NCBI GenBank assembly: GCA_002407865.1
Contig: DHPI01000079.1
Location: forward strand, 59,250-65,912
Length of the DNA: 6,663 bases
Source of the DNA: Spirochaetia bacterium UBA5368
GTDB taxonomy: Bacteria; Spirochaetota; UBA4802; UBA5368
Direction: 5' to 3'
Shown here in pieces: positions 1 to 5,192 of this stretch; the first letter of the stretch is position 1, and each line of letters starts with the position of its first letter. Position numbers and translations under genes: made by a program. The notes beneath the pieces are model-generated. The model had not been told where the DNA came from. It saw only the letters and a program-made list of their open reading frames with translations, and searched no databases.

Positions 1-1
1 G

Positions 2-964
2 AGCGGGAGTTATGTTACGCACATGCTTCCGTACTTTGCCGAAAAAGGCATTTGTGTGTCAAAGGGGATCAGTGTCGGCAACATGCTGAATACAGATCTC
101 GCTGATTGCCTCGATTATCTGAAAGACGATCCCGAAACGAAATCGGTAGCGTTGTATGTAGAGGGCATACCCTCCGGGGAAAAATTTATGCGCGCCGCGC
201 GGGAGATTACCAGGGAAAAGCCGGTCGTGGCGTATTATGTCAGCGGTTCTGAAGCCGGCGCACGCTCGTCGGCGTCGCATACCGGCGCTATCGGTGGGCC
301 GGCTGAAATCTACGAGGCAGTTTTCAGGCAGACTGGAATAATGCATGCAAAAACAATAATGGAATTATATGATTTCGCGTATGCGATGTCCCTGCTCCCG
401 ATGATGAACGGCAATCGAGTGGCTATCGTGTCAAATTCGGGCGGGCCCGCGGCGTCGCTTGCTCACGCGAGCAACCTGTACGGTTTTGATGTGCCGCTGT
501 TTTCCGATGATCTCCAGAAAAAGCTTCGCGCGATCATCCCACCGGTTGGTTCAACACGTAATCCAATGGATTATACAATGAGCCTGGATATGAAAACATT
601 CCTTAATAGCTGTCTTGAGCTGATATTACAAAGCGGTGAAATCGATGCCGTTTTACTGTACGGAGTATTCGATTCGAGCCATATAACGGAGAAATTCGAC
701 AGGATAGGAGTCAACCTTCCAATTGAACCGTACATTGTAATGCTGGATGAAACCATGAAAGAATTCGCTGCGATTATCCAACGGCAGTCGCTACCCGTTA
801 TTATCTCGACGTTCTTCTGTCATACGGACAGCAGAATCGACGAAGTTCGCCGTGCAGGCATACCGGTATTTGAAGGCCCTGAAAGGGCCGCTGCGGCGCT
901 GTATGCGCTGCGGCGTTACAGTATGTATCGAATGGCGAGGGAAAACACAAAGGAACGGATTTAA
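2..964 (+). CDS. NDP-forming acyl-CoA synthetase, alpha-type subunit (5'-truncated by window edge)
   Basis: The reading frame is open from base 2, and the residues before the first ATG (23) already fit the family (a SGSYVTH stretch), so the true start lies left of the window. The visible part matches the succinyl-CoA-synthetase-like domain: SVGN near the start, then LYVEGI, then SASHTGA, whose His (codon 278-280) is the expected phosphohistidine relaying phosphate between acyl-phosphate and nucleotide. Further on, VAIVSNSGGPAA and STRNPMDYT are typical of the second CoA-ligase half. Known family members make acyl-CoA from acid, CoA and ATP or GTP, or run in reverse to make ATP. About 320 residues are visible and no ATP-grasp domain follows, so this looks like a separate alpha subunit whose beta subunit is encoded elsewhere; the missing N-terminus should be the CoA-binding domain. 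The substrate cannot be told. The gene converges on the minus-strand selenoprotein unit, and its TAA overlaps that unit's last stop. Confidence 0.85.
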   Translation, partial: SGSYVTHMLPYFAEKGICVSKGISVGNMLNTDLADCLDYLKDDPETKSVALYVEGIPSGEKFMRAAREITREKPVVAYYVSGSEAGARSSASHTGAIGGPAEIYEAVFRQTGIMHAKTIMELYDFAYAMSLLPMMNGNRVAIVSNSGGPAASLAHASNLYGFDVPLFSDDLQKKLRAIIPPVGSTRNPMDYTMSLDMKTFLNSCLELILQSGEIDAVLLYGVFDSSHITEKFDRIGVNLPIEPYIVMLDETMKEFAAIIQRQSLPVIISTFFCHTDSRIDEVRRAGIPVFEGPERAAAALYALRRYSMYRMARENTKERI

Positions 965-978
965 TCCGTCCCTTTGTG
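946..978. terminator. Bidirectional hairpin terminator between convergent genes, both stops in its loop
   Basis: The arms 946-961 and 963-978 form an almost perfect inverted repeat (CACAAAGG.ACGGAT against ATCCGT.CCTTTGTG) with one A-C mismatch. The central TTAA at 961-964 supplies TAA to the plus-strand synthetase (962-964) and to the minus-strand small selenoprotein (963-961). Read on the minus strand the hairpin is followed at once by TTTT, a short intrinsic-terminator tail. Read on the plus strand the nearest T run (999-1004) is about 20 bases away, so termination there may be weaker. Confidence 0.7.
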
Positions 979-1137
979 CGTGGAATCAAGTGCGTGCGTT
1001 TTTTCCTCATGAGCCTTGTTCTGATCCACAGAACATGTCTGCGACATTCAGGTTGGCACGCCAAATTTCGGTAAGATCCATTTATTGAGCGCGAACCATA
1101 CAATAAAAATCAATACGTAAATGAGAAACGAGTTCAT
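961..1137 (-). CDS. Candidate small membrane selenoprotein (in-frame UGA = Sec30)
   Basis: Starting at ATG 1137, the frame encodes 29 residues (MNSFLIYVLIFIVWFALNKW, then ILPKFGVPT), an in-frame TGA at 1050-1048, then 28 more codons to TAA at 963-961; 58 residues if TGA is Sec. Residues 4-17 form one membrane span with a short N-terminus, followed by a basic stretch and GVPT-Sec-MSQTC, so Sec30 and Cys35 lie four residues apart beyond the membrane. The tail is hydrophilic and charged. Three things support read-through: a SECIS-like hairpin with the usual spacing directly after TGA, an end exactly inside the shared terminator hairpin, and a preceding gene with a clear Sec codon. A strong Shine-Dalgarno (AGAGGG, 1150-1145) lies 7 bases before the ATG, and only 13 bases separate it from the HesB-like stop. 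I do not recognise the family; a membrane-tethered thiol/selenol redox protein is an inference. The alternative is a 29-residue peptide ending at TGA, with possible restart at the adjacent ATG. Confidence 0.68.
1012..1040 (-). promoter_or_regulatory. SECIS-like stem-loop of the small selenoprotein gene
   Basis: Starting 7 bases after TGA 1050-1048, the minus-strand RNA can form a stem. Bases 1035-1029 (UGUUCUG) pair perfectly with 1023-1017 (CAGAACA) around the loop UGGAU (1028-1024). Below this, 1037 pairs with 1015, 1039 with 1013 and 1040 with 1012, separated by two single mismatches. The first loop G (1027) is 21 nt after the UGA. A short stem with a G-containing apical loop about 16-37 nt after UGA is the known bacterial SECIS form recognised by SelB. 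Confidence 0.65.
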
Positions 1138-1144
1138 AAAATTT

Positions 1145-1150
1145 CCCTCT
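1145..1150 (-). promoter_or_regulatory. Ribosome binding site of the small selenoprotein gene
   Basis: AGAGGG reads on the minus strand immediately after the HesB-like stop (1153-1151), with 7 bases (AAATTTT) before ATG 1137. It fixes the start of a gene too short and too interrupted for routine calling, and indicates translation from the same mRNA as the HesB-like gene. Confidence 0.7.
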
Positions 1151-1456
1151 TTACGAGCAGCGTGATCCGCCTTCAACTGTAAAACCCGCTCCATAAGGAG
1201 TTTCGTGATAATCAATCGTCAATGGATTACCGGTTTCCACAAAACGCCGCACATCCTTATCAAGAAGTATGTGTATATCGTTTTCCTGTACTACATAATC
1301 GGTGCTGTTTTCCGACTCGTCCAGAGCCAGTCCCAGACGGGGTCCTCCTCAACCCACGCCAGAGAATACAATGCGCAGGGCTGGACTGGTCAATCCGGAC
1401 TCCATAAACACTTTGCTTAACTTTTCTTTCGCTGTCGCGGTAACTTTAATCGCCAT
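1151..1456 (-). CDS. HesB/IscA-like selenoprotein (in-frame UGA = Sec36)
   Basis: ATG 1456 to TAA 1153-1151 gives 101 residues with one internal TGA at 1351-1349. The product begins MAIKVTATAKEKL, then has ALRIVFSGVG-Sec-GGPRLGLALDE, ILLDKDV, LTIDYHETPYGAGF and ends GGSRCS. This is the A-type iron-sulfur carrier fold. Sec36 sits where IscA has its first conserved cysteine (SGC-SG), and Cys100 lies in the C-terminal ligand region, where IscA usually has a CxC pair but only one Cys is seen here. HesB-like selenoproteins with Sec in a GxGUGGP context are known, so I take TGA as Sec rather than stop; the coding pattern continues unbroken after it and a SECIS-like hairpin follows. The likely role is cytoplasmic Fe-S cluster binding or redox chemistry. 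A Shine-Dalgarno (GAGGTG) precedes the ATG, and a sigma70-like promoter lies 40 bases upstream. The small membrane selenoprotein follows in the same transcript. Confidence 0.93.
1318..1339 (-). promoter_or_regulatory. SECIS-like stem-loop of the HesB-like gene
   Basis: Downstream of TGA 1351-1349 the minus-strand RNA pairs 1339-1332 (CGUCUGGG) with 1325-1318 (UCUGGACG) in eight base pairs, three of them G-U, around the loop ACUGGC (1331-1326). The first loop G (1328) is 21 nt after the UGA, identical to the second gene's element. The structure lies inside the coding sequence, as bacterial SECIS elements do. Some wobble pairs and an alternative GACU/AGUC pairing make the exact fold uncertain. 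Confidence 0.65.
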
Positions 1457-1483
1457 ATGCACCTCAATAATAAGATGAAGTAG

Positions 1484-1505
1484 TTAGTGCTTAACAATGT
1501 ACTAA
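1484..1505. promoter_or_regulatory. Possible operator: inverted repeat over the selenoprotein-unit -10
   Basis: TTAGTGC (1484-1490) and GTACTAA (1499-1505) are inverted copies with one mismatch, separated by 8 bases. The repeat covers the -10 element at 1496-1501 and the expected transcription start, where a dimeric repressor would block initiation. I cannot match it to a known regulator motif, and the region is AT-rich, so chance is possible. Confidence 0.3.
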
Positions 1506-1524
1506 AATAATGAAATACCGTCAA
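1496..1524 (-). promoter_or_regulatory. Sigma70-like promoter of the selenoprotein unit
   Basis: On the minus strand TTGACG (1524-1519, 5 of 6 to the -35 consensus) is followed after exactly 17 bases by TACATT (1501-1496, 4 of 6 to the -10). The spacer is AT-rich. The start of transcription would fall near 1490, leaving a short leader before ATG 1456. The -35 lies one base past the T run of the flaA terminator, so the two units are tightly packed but separately transcribed. Confidence 0.7.
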
Positions 1525-1525
1525 C

Positions 1526-1569
1526 AAAAAAAATCCTCCGCAGCGCCGGTGATATTCAACGGCACTGCG
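1526..1569 (-). terminator. Rho-independent terminator of flaA
   Basis: On the minus strand CGCAGTGCCG (1569-1560) pairs with CGGCGCTGCG (1548-1539) in ten base pairs, one of them G-U. A purine-rich 5-base gap follows, then eight Ts (1533-1526). The flaA stop is 15 bases upstream. The inner bases TGA/TCA could add a small extra stem. Stem strength and T run make this a confident intrinsic terminator despite the gap. Confidence 0.85.
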
Positions 1570-1584
1570 TCATAGGTGGGGATT

Positions 1585-2253
1585 TTACCAGTCGTCGCTC
1601 TGGCGGTCGGTATATTTTTCGCGGACACGCGCAGTAATGTCATCCAGATAAAAATAATTCCACATGCGGAGGCGGCCTGAATTACCCGGTTTATATAAGA
1701 ACTTCATTATTTCCATTTGCCGCTGTTGTGTAAGGTGCTTATCTTCCTGCGATATGTCGTCAGAAAGGGTCGTCGTCAATTTTCTCCAGCCGAGATAATT
1801 GAGCTTGCCGAATGAAAGCCTGTGTGTGCGCCCGTCGGCGTCTTTGAGAAACATGGAAAGTTCACCGGAGAAGTTTTTACCGTACACCCAGATTGAGATC
1901 GATTTGCAGTATTTGTCTATGATTATCGGTTTCGGCGGTGTGATTGTGAGCGCATCACCGACTTTTCCAAAGAACTTTGCGCCCAGATATTTTTTCGATT
2001 CCTTAATTGGCGCGGGAAACTGATCTCGTATTGCGATGCCTGCCTGCTGATCATGGGACTTCGTGAAAGTGATGTCCTTATCCGCGTACGGTGTCGTTTC
2101 GAAATCCTCAATCGTAATTTCGGTATACAACTGATCGCCGGTAACTACTGTTTCAGAATCGGCGGGTGTTCTGGGTGTTTCTGTTTTTCCCTGGGCATAT
2201 GCGGCAATGCCGAAAATCATTACAAAAGCCAGTATGGCAACGATTCGTTTCAT
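1585..2253 (-). CDS. flaA: Flagellar filament outer layer (sheath) protein FlaA
   Basis: The start MKRIVAIL at 2253 is chosen over an upstream in-frame ATG (2292) because GGAGGGG (2268-2262) lies 8 bases before it and it gives a clean signal peptide: hydrophobic residues 4-19 with cleavage likely after AYA20. The mature part has ITIEDFE (46-52), a KKYLGAKFF strand, TPPKPI, SISIWVYGKNFSGEL (118-132), KDADGRTHRLSFGKLNYLGW (137-156) and a C-terminal YFYLDDI with an acidic DDW end. This pattern is that of spirochaete FlaA, which is exported to the periplasm and coats the FlaB core of the periplasmic flagella, shaping filament curvature and motility. At 222 residues it is in the size range of Leptospira FlaA proteins; which paralogue (FlaA1 or FlaA2) cannot be decided. 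No second flaA or other flagellar gene is in the window. It has its own promoter (2334-2362) and terminator, so it is probably monocistronic. Confidence 0.88.
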   Translation of the reverse strand: MKRIVAILAFVMIFGIAAYAQGKTETPRTPADSETVVTGDQLYTEITIEDFETTPYADKDITFTKSHDQQAGIAIRDQFPAPIKESKKYLGAKFFGKVGDALTITPPKPIIIDKYCKSISIWVYGKNFSGELSMFLKDADGRTHRLSFGKLNYLGWRKLTTTLSDDISQEDKHLTQQRQMEIMKFLYKPGNSGRLRMWNYFYLDDITARVREKYTDRQSDDW

Positions 2254-2261
2254 GTGGCAAA

Positions 2262-2268
2262 CCCCTCC
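2262..2268 (-). promoter_or_regulatory. Ribosome binding site that sets the flaA start
   Basis: GGAGGGG on the minus strand is 8 bases before ATG 2253. It excludes the longer reading from ATG 2292, which would place 13 polar residues ahead of the signal peptide. Confidence 0.85.
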
Positions 2269-2333
2269 GTGAAAATTGGTGCGATATATCATTGCATTCT
2301 ATTGTATAATACCGCAACGTCTGTTTCGCTCAG

Positions 2334-2362
2334 TATGTATACCAGTGATAGCTATCTGTCAA
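2334..2362 (-). promoter_or_regulatory. Sigma70-like promoter of flaA
   Basis: A perfect TTGACA (2362-2357) is followed after 17 bases by TACATA (2339-2334), or after 15 bases by TATACA with an extended TGG in front. The spacer contains the perfect palindrome GATAGCTATC (2356-2347). The leader to the flaA start would be about 75 bases. Spirochaete flaA genes are generally reported to use sigma70-type rather than sigma28 promoters, which fits. A TATTATACAAT stretch nearer the gene (about 2304-2314) is an alternative -10. Confidence 0.55.
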
Positions 2363-2648
2363 TCAAATTATCGGCGTGCGGTGTAAGCAAAGCAGGCGTA
2401 TAACCACGGCAGGCGAGGCGAATAGTGCAAGCGGGTGTGAATGGTTATCTGTCTCGGCATGCTAAAAAAATTGGAACAAATGTAACAAATTATTGACTTC
2501 GCTGAACATACGTGGCTATTGCATAAAGGGCGGCCGGGACGTGATGCAGCCTGCTTTCTTTCGTGGTGGTAAGTGGAGCAGTGGTGAAACAACGACCGTT
2601 GCCCGGGAAAGATGAATACGATATGAAGACAGGGCTACACTGAATACA
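2363..2648. other. Non-coding divergent intergenic region
   Basis: Together with 2254-2362 this separates flaA from the plus-strand envelope cluster by about 395 bases. No coding frame of convincing composition is visible. TTGACT at 2493-2498 is a good plus-strand -35, but the best -10 after it (TATTGC at 2517-2522, 18-base spacing) is poor, so it is only a tentative start of the cluster transcript. An AT-rich stretch (2463-2495) lies just upstream of it and could act as an UP-like element. No strong Shine-Dalgarno precedes ATG 2649. Confidence 0.45.
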
Positions 2649-4364
2649 ATGAACGCTGTCAGGAAAGTATCTTCGCTCCGCTCGATTTGGACAGGGAAGC
2701 GCTCTCGTCGGGGGAGTGCAAAAACGGCGCTTGTTTGGCTCGCAGCTTGGATCATTGTTTGTGTTGCCGGCGGCACGAGCGTGGCCGCGCAGACCGCGCC
2801 GACATATTCATGGTGCTGGTTTTTTTATGAAAAGGATTTGAATTCCCTCTATTCGACTGTCGCATATCGACCATTTTATGTGAAAACAACGCATGGCGAC
2901 AAAAGCGCCTTTGAGGCGTCGCTGATGCCTGTTGTCTACTGGAAATATACGCGGGAAAGAATGACCGAATGGAAATCGCTCTTCGGTCTTGTCGATTCGC
3001 TCGATTATATTCATACCGATGGGGTCGAGGATTACGATTTTGCCGCGTTTCCCCTTGTGTTTTACGGCGATTCCCCGGACCCGAAGGATAGATATTTCAT
3101 GATTATGCCGTTCGGGGGCACGGTGCGGGGAAAACTTGGGCAGGATAGAATTTCCGCGTACGTGTTTCCGGGTGTTGCGCTGTTCTTTGTTTTGCCGCCG
3201 TCAAATATCTATATTGCGCTTGCCTATCTGGCGGCGTCGTTTGTTCCCGCATATGTGGATTATGAAAGCAGGGAATATCATGCGAAAGGAATTTTCTGGC
3301 CGCTGATGCAGTGGGGTCAGAGCCCGGACCGCAAAGATATCAGGATACTGCCGCTGTATGCCCATAATTACAGAAAGGACCGTTACGATAATTATTCCTT
3401 TCTGCTGCTCGCGAATTTTCAGAATGTATCGGTTGGGCGTGATGAACAGAAAACGGCATTCATCCTTCCTTTTTACGGGAGGCGATGGAATACCTCCGGC
3501 AACAGCAATGCCAGCACGCTTTTCTGGCCTCTCTTCTCGTGGGGATATAATAAGAAAATGGGCGATTTCGAGCTTAATTTTCCCTGGCCGCTCGTGATGA
3601 TCCAGGATTCGGTATCGCCGTATATCCATAAACGAATTTTCTTTCCCGTGTACGGAAACTATGTCAATAACAACCAGCAGACGTTTTTCATCACGCCGTT
3701 GTATTTTACGCTAAAAAAGAAAGCTGAAAATTTTGTATCGGAATACTATATTAATGCCCTCATAGTCTGGTATTTTAAAAGGGATTATAAAAAATCGGCG
3801 GATCCGGTCTACGGCAGTTCGTGGCGGTATTTCAAGCTATGGCCGCTGTTTCATTACGAGCACGATACCAGGGGCAACGTATCGTTTAATTTCCTGTCAC
3901 TGCTTCCGTTTCGAGATCCGGAGGGATACGAAATGCTGTACCAGCCCTTCTGGACGCTTTTCGAATACAAAAAATTTTCGTCGGGGGAAAAACGGCTCGG
4001 CATTCTGCTGAGAACATATTATCAGAACTGGGGGGATGATTTTCTGCGAATAAAAATTCCCTTTCTTTTCAGCTATGGACGCTCGAACAATGTGTTGACG
4101 GAATTGTCTTTTTTGTGTTCGCTATTCGGGTATTATAGGGATGCGTCGGGAGAGCGATTACGTGTATTCTGGATACCGGTCAAACTCGCGGAAGGAGCAC
4201 CGGGGCTGGCGGGGGGCGGGGATTCGCCGGAGACGATGGAGGATGGGGCGTGTGAGGATGCCGTTTTGCGGAATGCCCTGCGGTATGGTTCGCGATGCGT
4301 AATCGGGGATGGAATCGGTATGCGAAATAACGACTATATGCACTATTCAATGATGGCATTTTAG
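2649..4364 (+). CDS. Secreted/envelope protein of unknown function with repeated hydrophobic-Pro-aromatic motifs
   Basis: I do not recognise this 571-residue protein. It has a long basic N-terminus (R5-K25), a hydrophobic core (about 27-47) and a likely signal-peptidase site near SVAA47, so it should be exported. The mature part is rich in Trp, Tyr and Phe and repeats a strand-like motif of two hydrophobics, Pro, a hydrophobic and an aromatic. Examples are FPLVFY (134-139), FWPL (216-219), ILPLY (233-237), ILPFY (272-276), FWPLF (292-296), FFPVY (331-335), ITPLY (348-352), WPLF (398-401) and LLPF (418-421). The alternation of such strands with charged, Asp/Lys-rich turns suggests a beta-rich, perhaps barrel-like, fold. 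From about residue 514 composition shifts to a Gly-rich, low-aromatic tail. The gene leads the mlaE-mlaF-mlaD cluster, 13 bases before mlaE, so an outer-membrane or periplasmic partner in lipid transport is an inference from position. No strong ribosome site precedes the ATG; an in-frame stop just upstream rules out a longer start. Confidence 0.75.
   Translation: MNAVRKVSSLRSIWTGKRSRRGSAKTALVWLAAWIIVCVAGGTSVAAQTAPTYSWCWFFYEKDLNSLYSTVAYRPFYVKTTHGDKSAFEASLMPVVYWKYTRERMTEWKSLFGLVDSLDYIHTDGVEDYDFAAFPLVFYGDSPDPKDRYFMIMPFGGTVRGKLGQDRISAYVFPGVALFFVLPPSNIYIALAYLAASFVPAYVDYESREYHAKGIFWPLMQWGQSPDRKDIRILPLYAHNYRKDRYDNYSFLLLANFQNVSVGRDEQKTAFILPFYGRRWNTSGNSNASTLFWPLFSWGYNKKMGDFELNFPWPLVMIQDSVSPYIHKRIFFPVYGNYVNNNQQTFFITPLYFTLKKKAENFVSEYYINALIVWYFKRDYKKSADPVYGSSWRYFKLWPLFHYEHDTRGNVSFNFLSLLPFRDPEGYEMLYQPFWTLFEYKKFSSGEKRLGILLRTYYQNWGDDFLRIKIPFLFSYGRSNNVLTELSFLCSLFGYYRDASGERLRVFWIPVKLAEGAPGLAGGGDSPETMEDGACEDAVLRNALRYGSRCVIGDGIGMRNNDYMHYSMMAF
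2922..3911 (+). repeat. Degenerate coding repeat: hydrophobic-x-Pro-hydrophobic-aromatic motif
   Basis: At least ten copies of the motif occur between residues 92 and 421 of the envelope protein, beginning with LMPVVY (92-97). Spacing is irregular (roughly 14 to 80 residues), and the DNA is not repeated closely, so the copies are old or selected at protein level. Two copies share FWPL followed by a Trp-Gly (FWPLMQWG and FWPLFSWG). Confidence 0.6.
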
Positions 4365-4377
4365 GCTTCAAAAGAAT

Positions 4378-5181
4378 ATGAAAATGAAAAATGAATTACG
4401 GGCGCGCATTCTCGGATTGTTCGATTTTATCGGCAGGGAGATTCTTGACTTTTTCGAGCAGACGGGATTTACCATACTGCTTCTGTTTCAAACGATATTT
4501 TATACAAAGCATGTGCTTAGAAAGTGGCAGGAAGTCGTAAAGCAGATGTATATTGCCGGGGTAAAAACCCTGCTGGTGTGTTCGCTGGTCGGTGTTTTTA
4601 CCGGAATGATTCTCGCGCTTCAGACCGGCGTTGAAATGAGTGAATACGGTCAGCAGGCGCAGGTGGGGCATCTTATTATCGCGAGCATGACGCGTGAGAT
4701 GGGCCCTTTCATGTCGGCGATCATCCTTATTGCGTCGGTTGGTTCGGCAATGGCGGCCGAGCTGGGAACGATGAAGGTGTCCGACGAGATTGACGCGCTC
4801 GAAATGATGTCGATAAGCCCCGTTTCCTTTCTCGTGATGCCCCGCGTTGTTGCGTTGTCGATCATGCTTCCCATTGTCTCCGTGTATATTATCACGCTTG
4901 CGTCAATAGGCGGAGGTGTTGTGGCAAACAGCCTTTTGCATGTTTCATATAATGTGTACTTCAAGCACCTGTTAAAGGGCATACATTTTAAGGCGATGTA
5001 TGTAGGGCTTTTGAAGGCGTATGTGTTCGGCATCATTATTTCCATAATAGGATGCGCGCGTGGCCTTAAGGCGGAAAGCGGCGAGCTTGGCGTGGGGCAT
5101 GCTACGCGCTCGGCGGTAGTTGCGTCGTTTCTTATGGTGCTGATTATAGGCTATATTATCACCGCGTTTTTCTATGGCTGA
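4378..5181 (+). CDS. mlaE: MlaE-type ABC lipid transporter permease
   Basis: The 267-residue product is the inner-membrane permease of an MCE-type lipid transporter, close in length to E. coli MlaE (260). An N-terminal amphipathic stretch (11-26) and hydrophobic segment (31-42) precede a core with several membrane spans (about 62-82, 111-127, 147-175 and 203-265 in two parts). Family signatures are VFTGMILALQ (73-82), TREMGP (105-110) and AELGTMKVSDEIDALEMM (127-144), the last forming the coupling helix contacted by the ATPase. MlaE dimers pair with MlaF and an MlaD hexamer to move phospholipids between inner and outer membranes. It follows the repeat protein by 13 bases, with no clear Shine-Dalgarno, and precedes mlaF by 11 bases, so translation is probably coupled. 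ATG 4384 is an equally possible start. Import or export direction cannot be told. Confidence 0.93.
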   Translation: MKMKNELRARILGLFDFIGREILDFFEQTGFTILLLFQTIFYTKHVLRKWQEVVKQMYIAGVKTLLVCSLVGVFTGMILALQTGVEMSEYGQQAQVGHLIIASMTREMGPFMSAIILIASVGSAMAAELGTMKVSDEIDALEMMSISPVSFLVMPRVVALSIMLPIVSVYIITLASIGGGVVANSLLHVSYNVYFKHLLKGIHFKAMYVGLLKAYVFGIIISIIGCARGLKAESGELGVGHATRSAVVASFLMVLIIGYIITAFFYG

Positions 5182-5192
5182 GATGGGTTTCT

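Noticed and set aside
1048..1050. TGA directly followed by ATG read as a stop-restart junction in the small gene
   Set aside because: Possible, but it would give a 29- and a 28-residue peptide, the second without its own ribosome site at the right distance, and leaves the SECIS-like hairpin unexplained.
801..1103. Open frame of 100 codons on the minus strand
   Set aside because: It overlaps both the synthetase 3' end and the small selenoprotein gene in another frame, and its sequence is rich in Arg, Cys and Pro, as shadow frames are.
1205..1420. Open frame of about 71 codons on the plus strand
   Set aside because: It is antisense to the HesB-like selenoprotein, whose family match is clear; it lacks a ribosome site and recognisable features.
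2254..2292. Longer FlaA start at 2292
   Set aside because: The Shine-Dalgarno and signal peptide both support 2253.
2368..2375. GCCGATAA on the minus strand, identical to a sigma28 -10 element upstream of flaA
   Set aside because: No TAAA-type -35 lies at the required distance, and a far better sigma70-like promoter lies between it and the gene.
2706..2723. SRRGSAK in the signal peptide of the repeat protein as a twin-arginine (Tat) motif
   Set aside because: The two residues after the variable position should be hydrophobic (F-L) but are Ser and Ala; ordinary Sec-pathway export is more likely.
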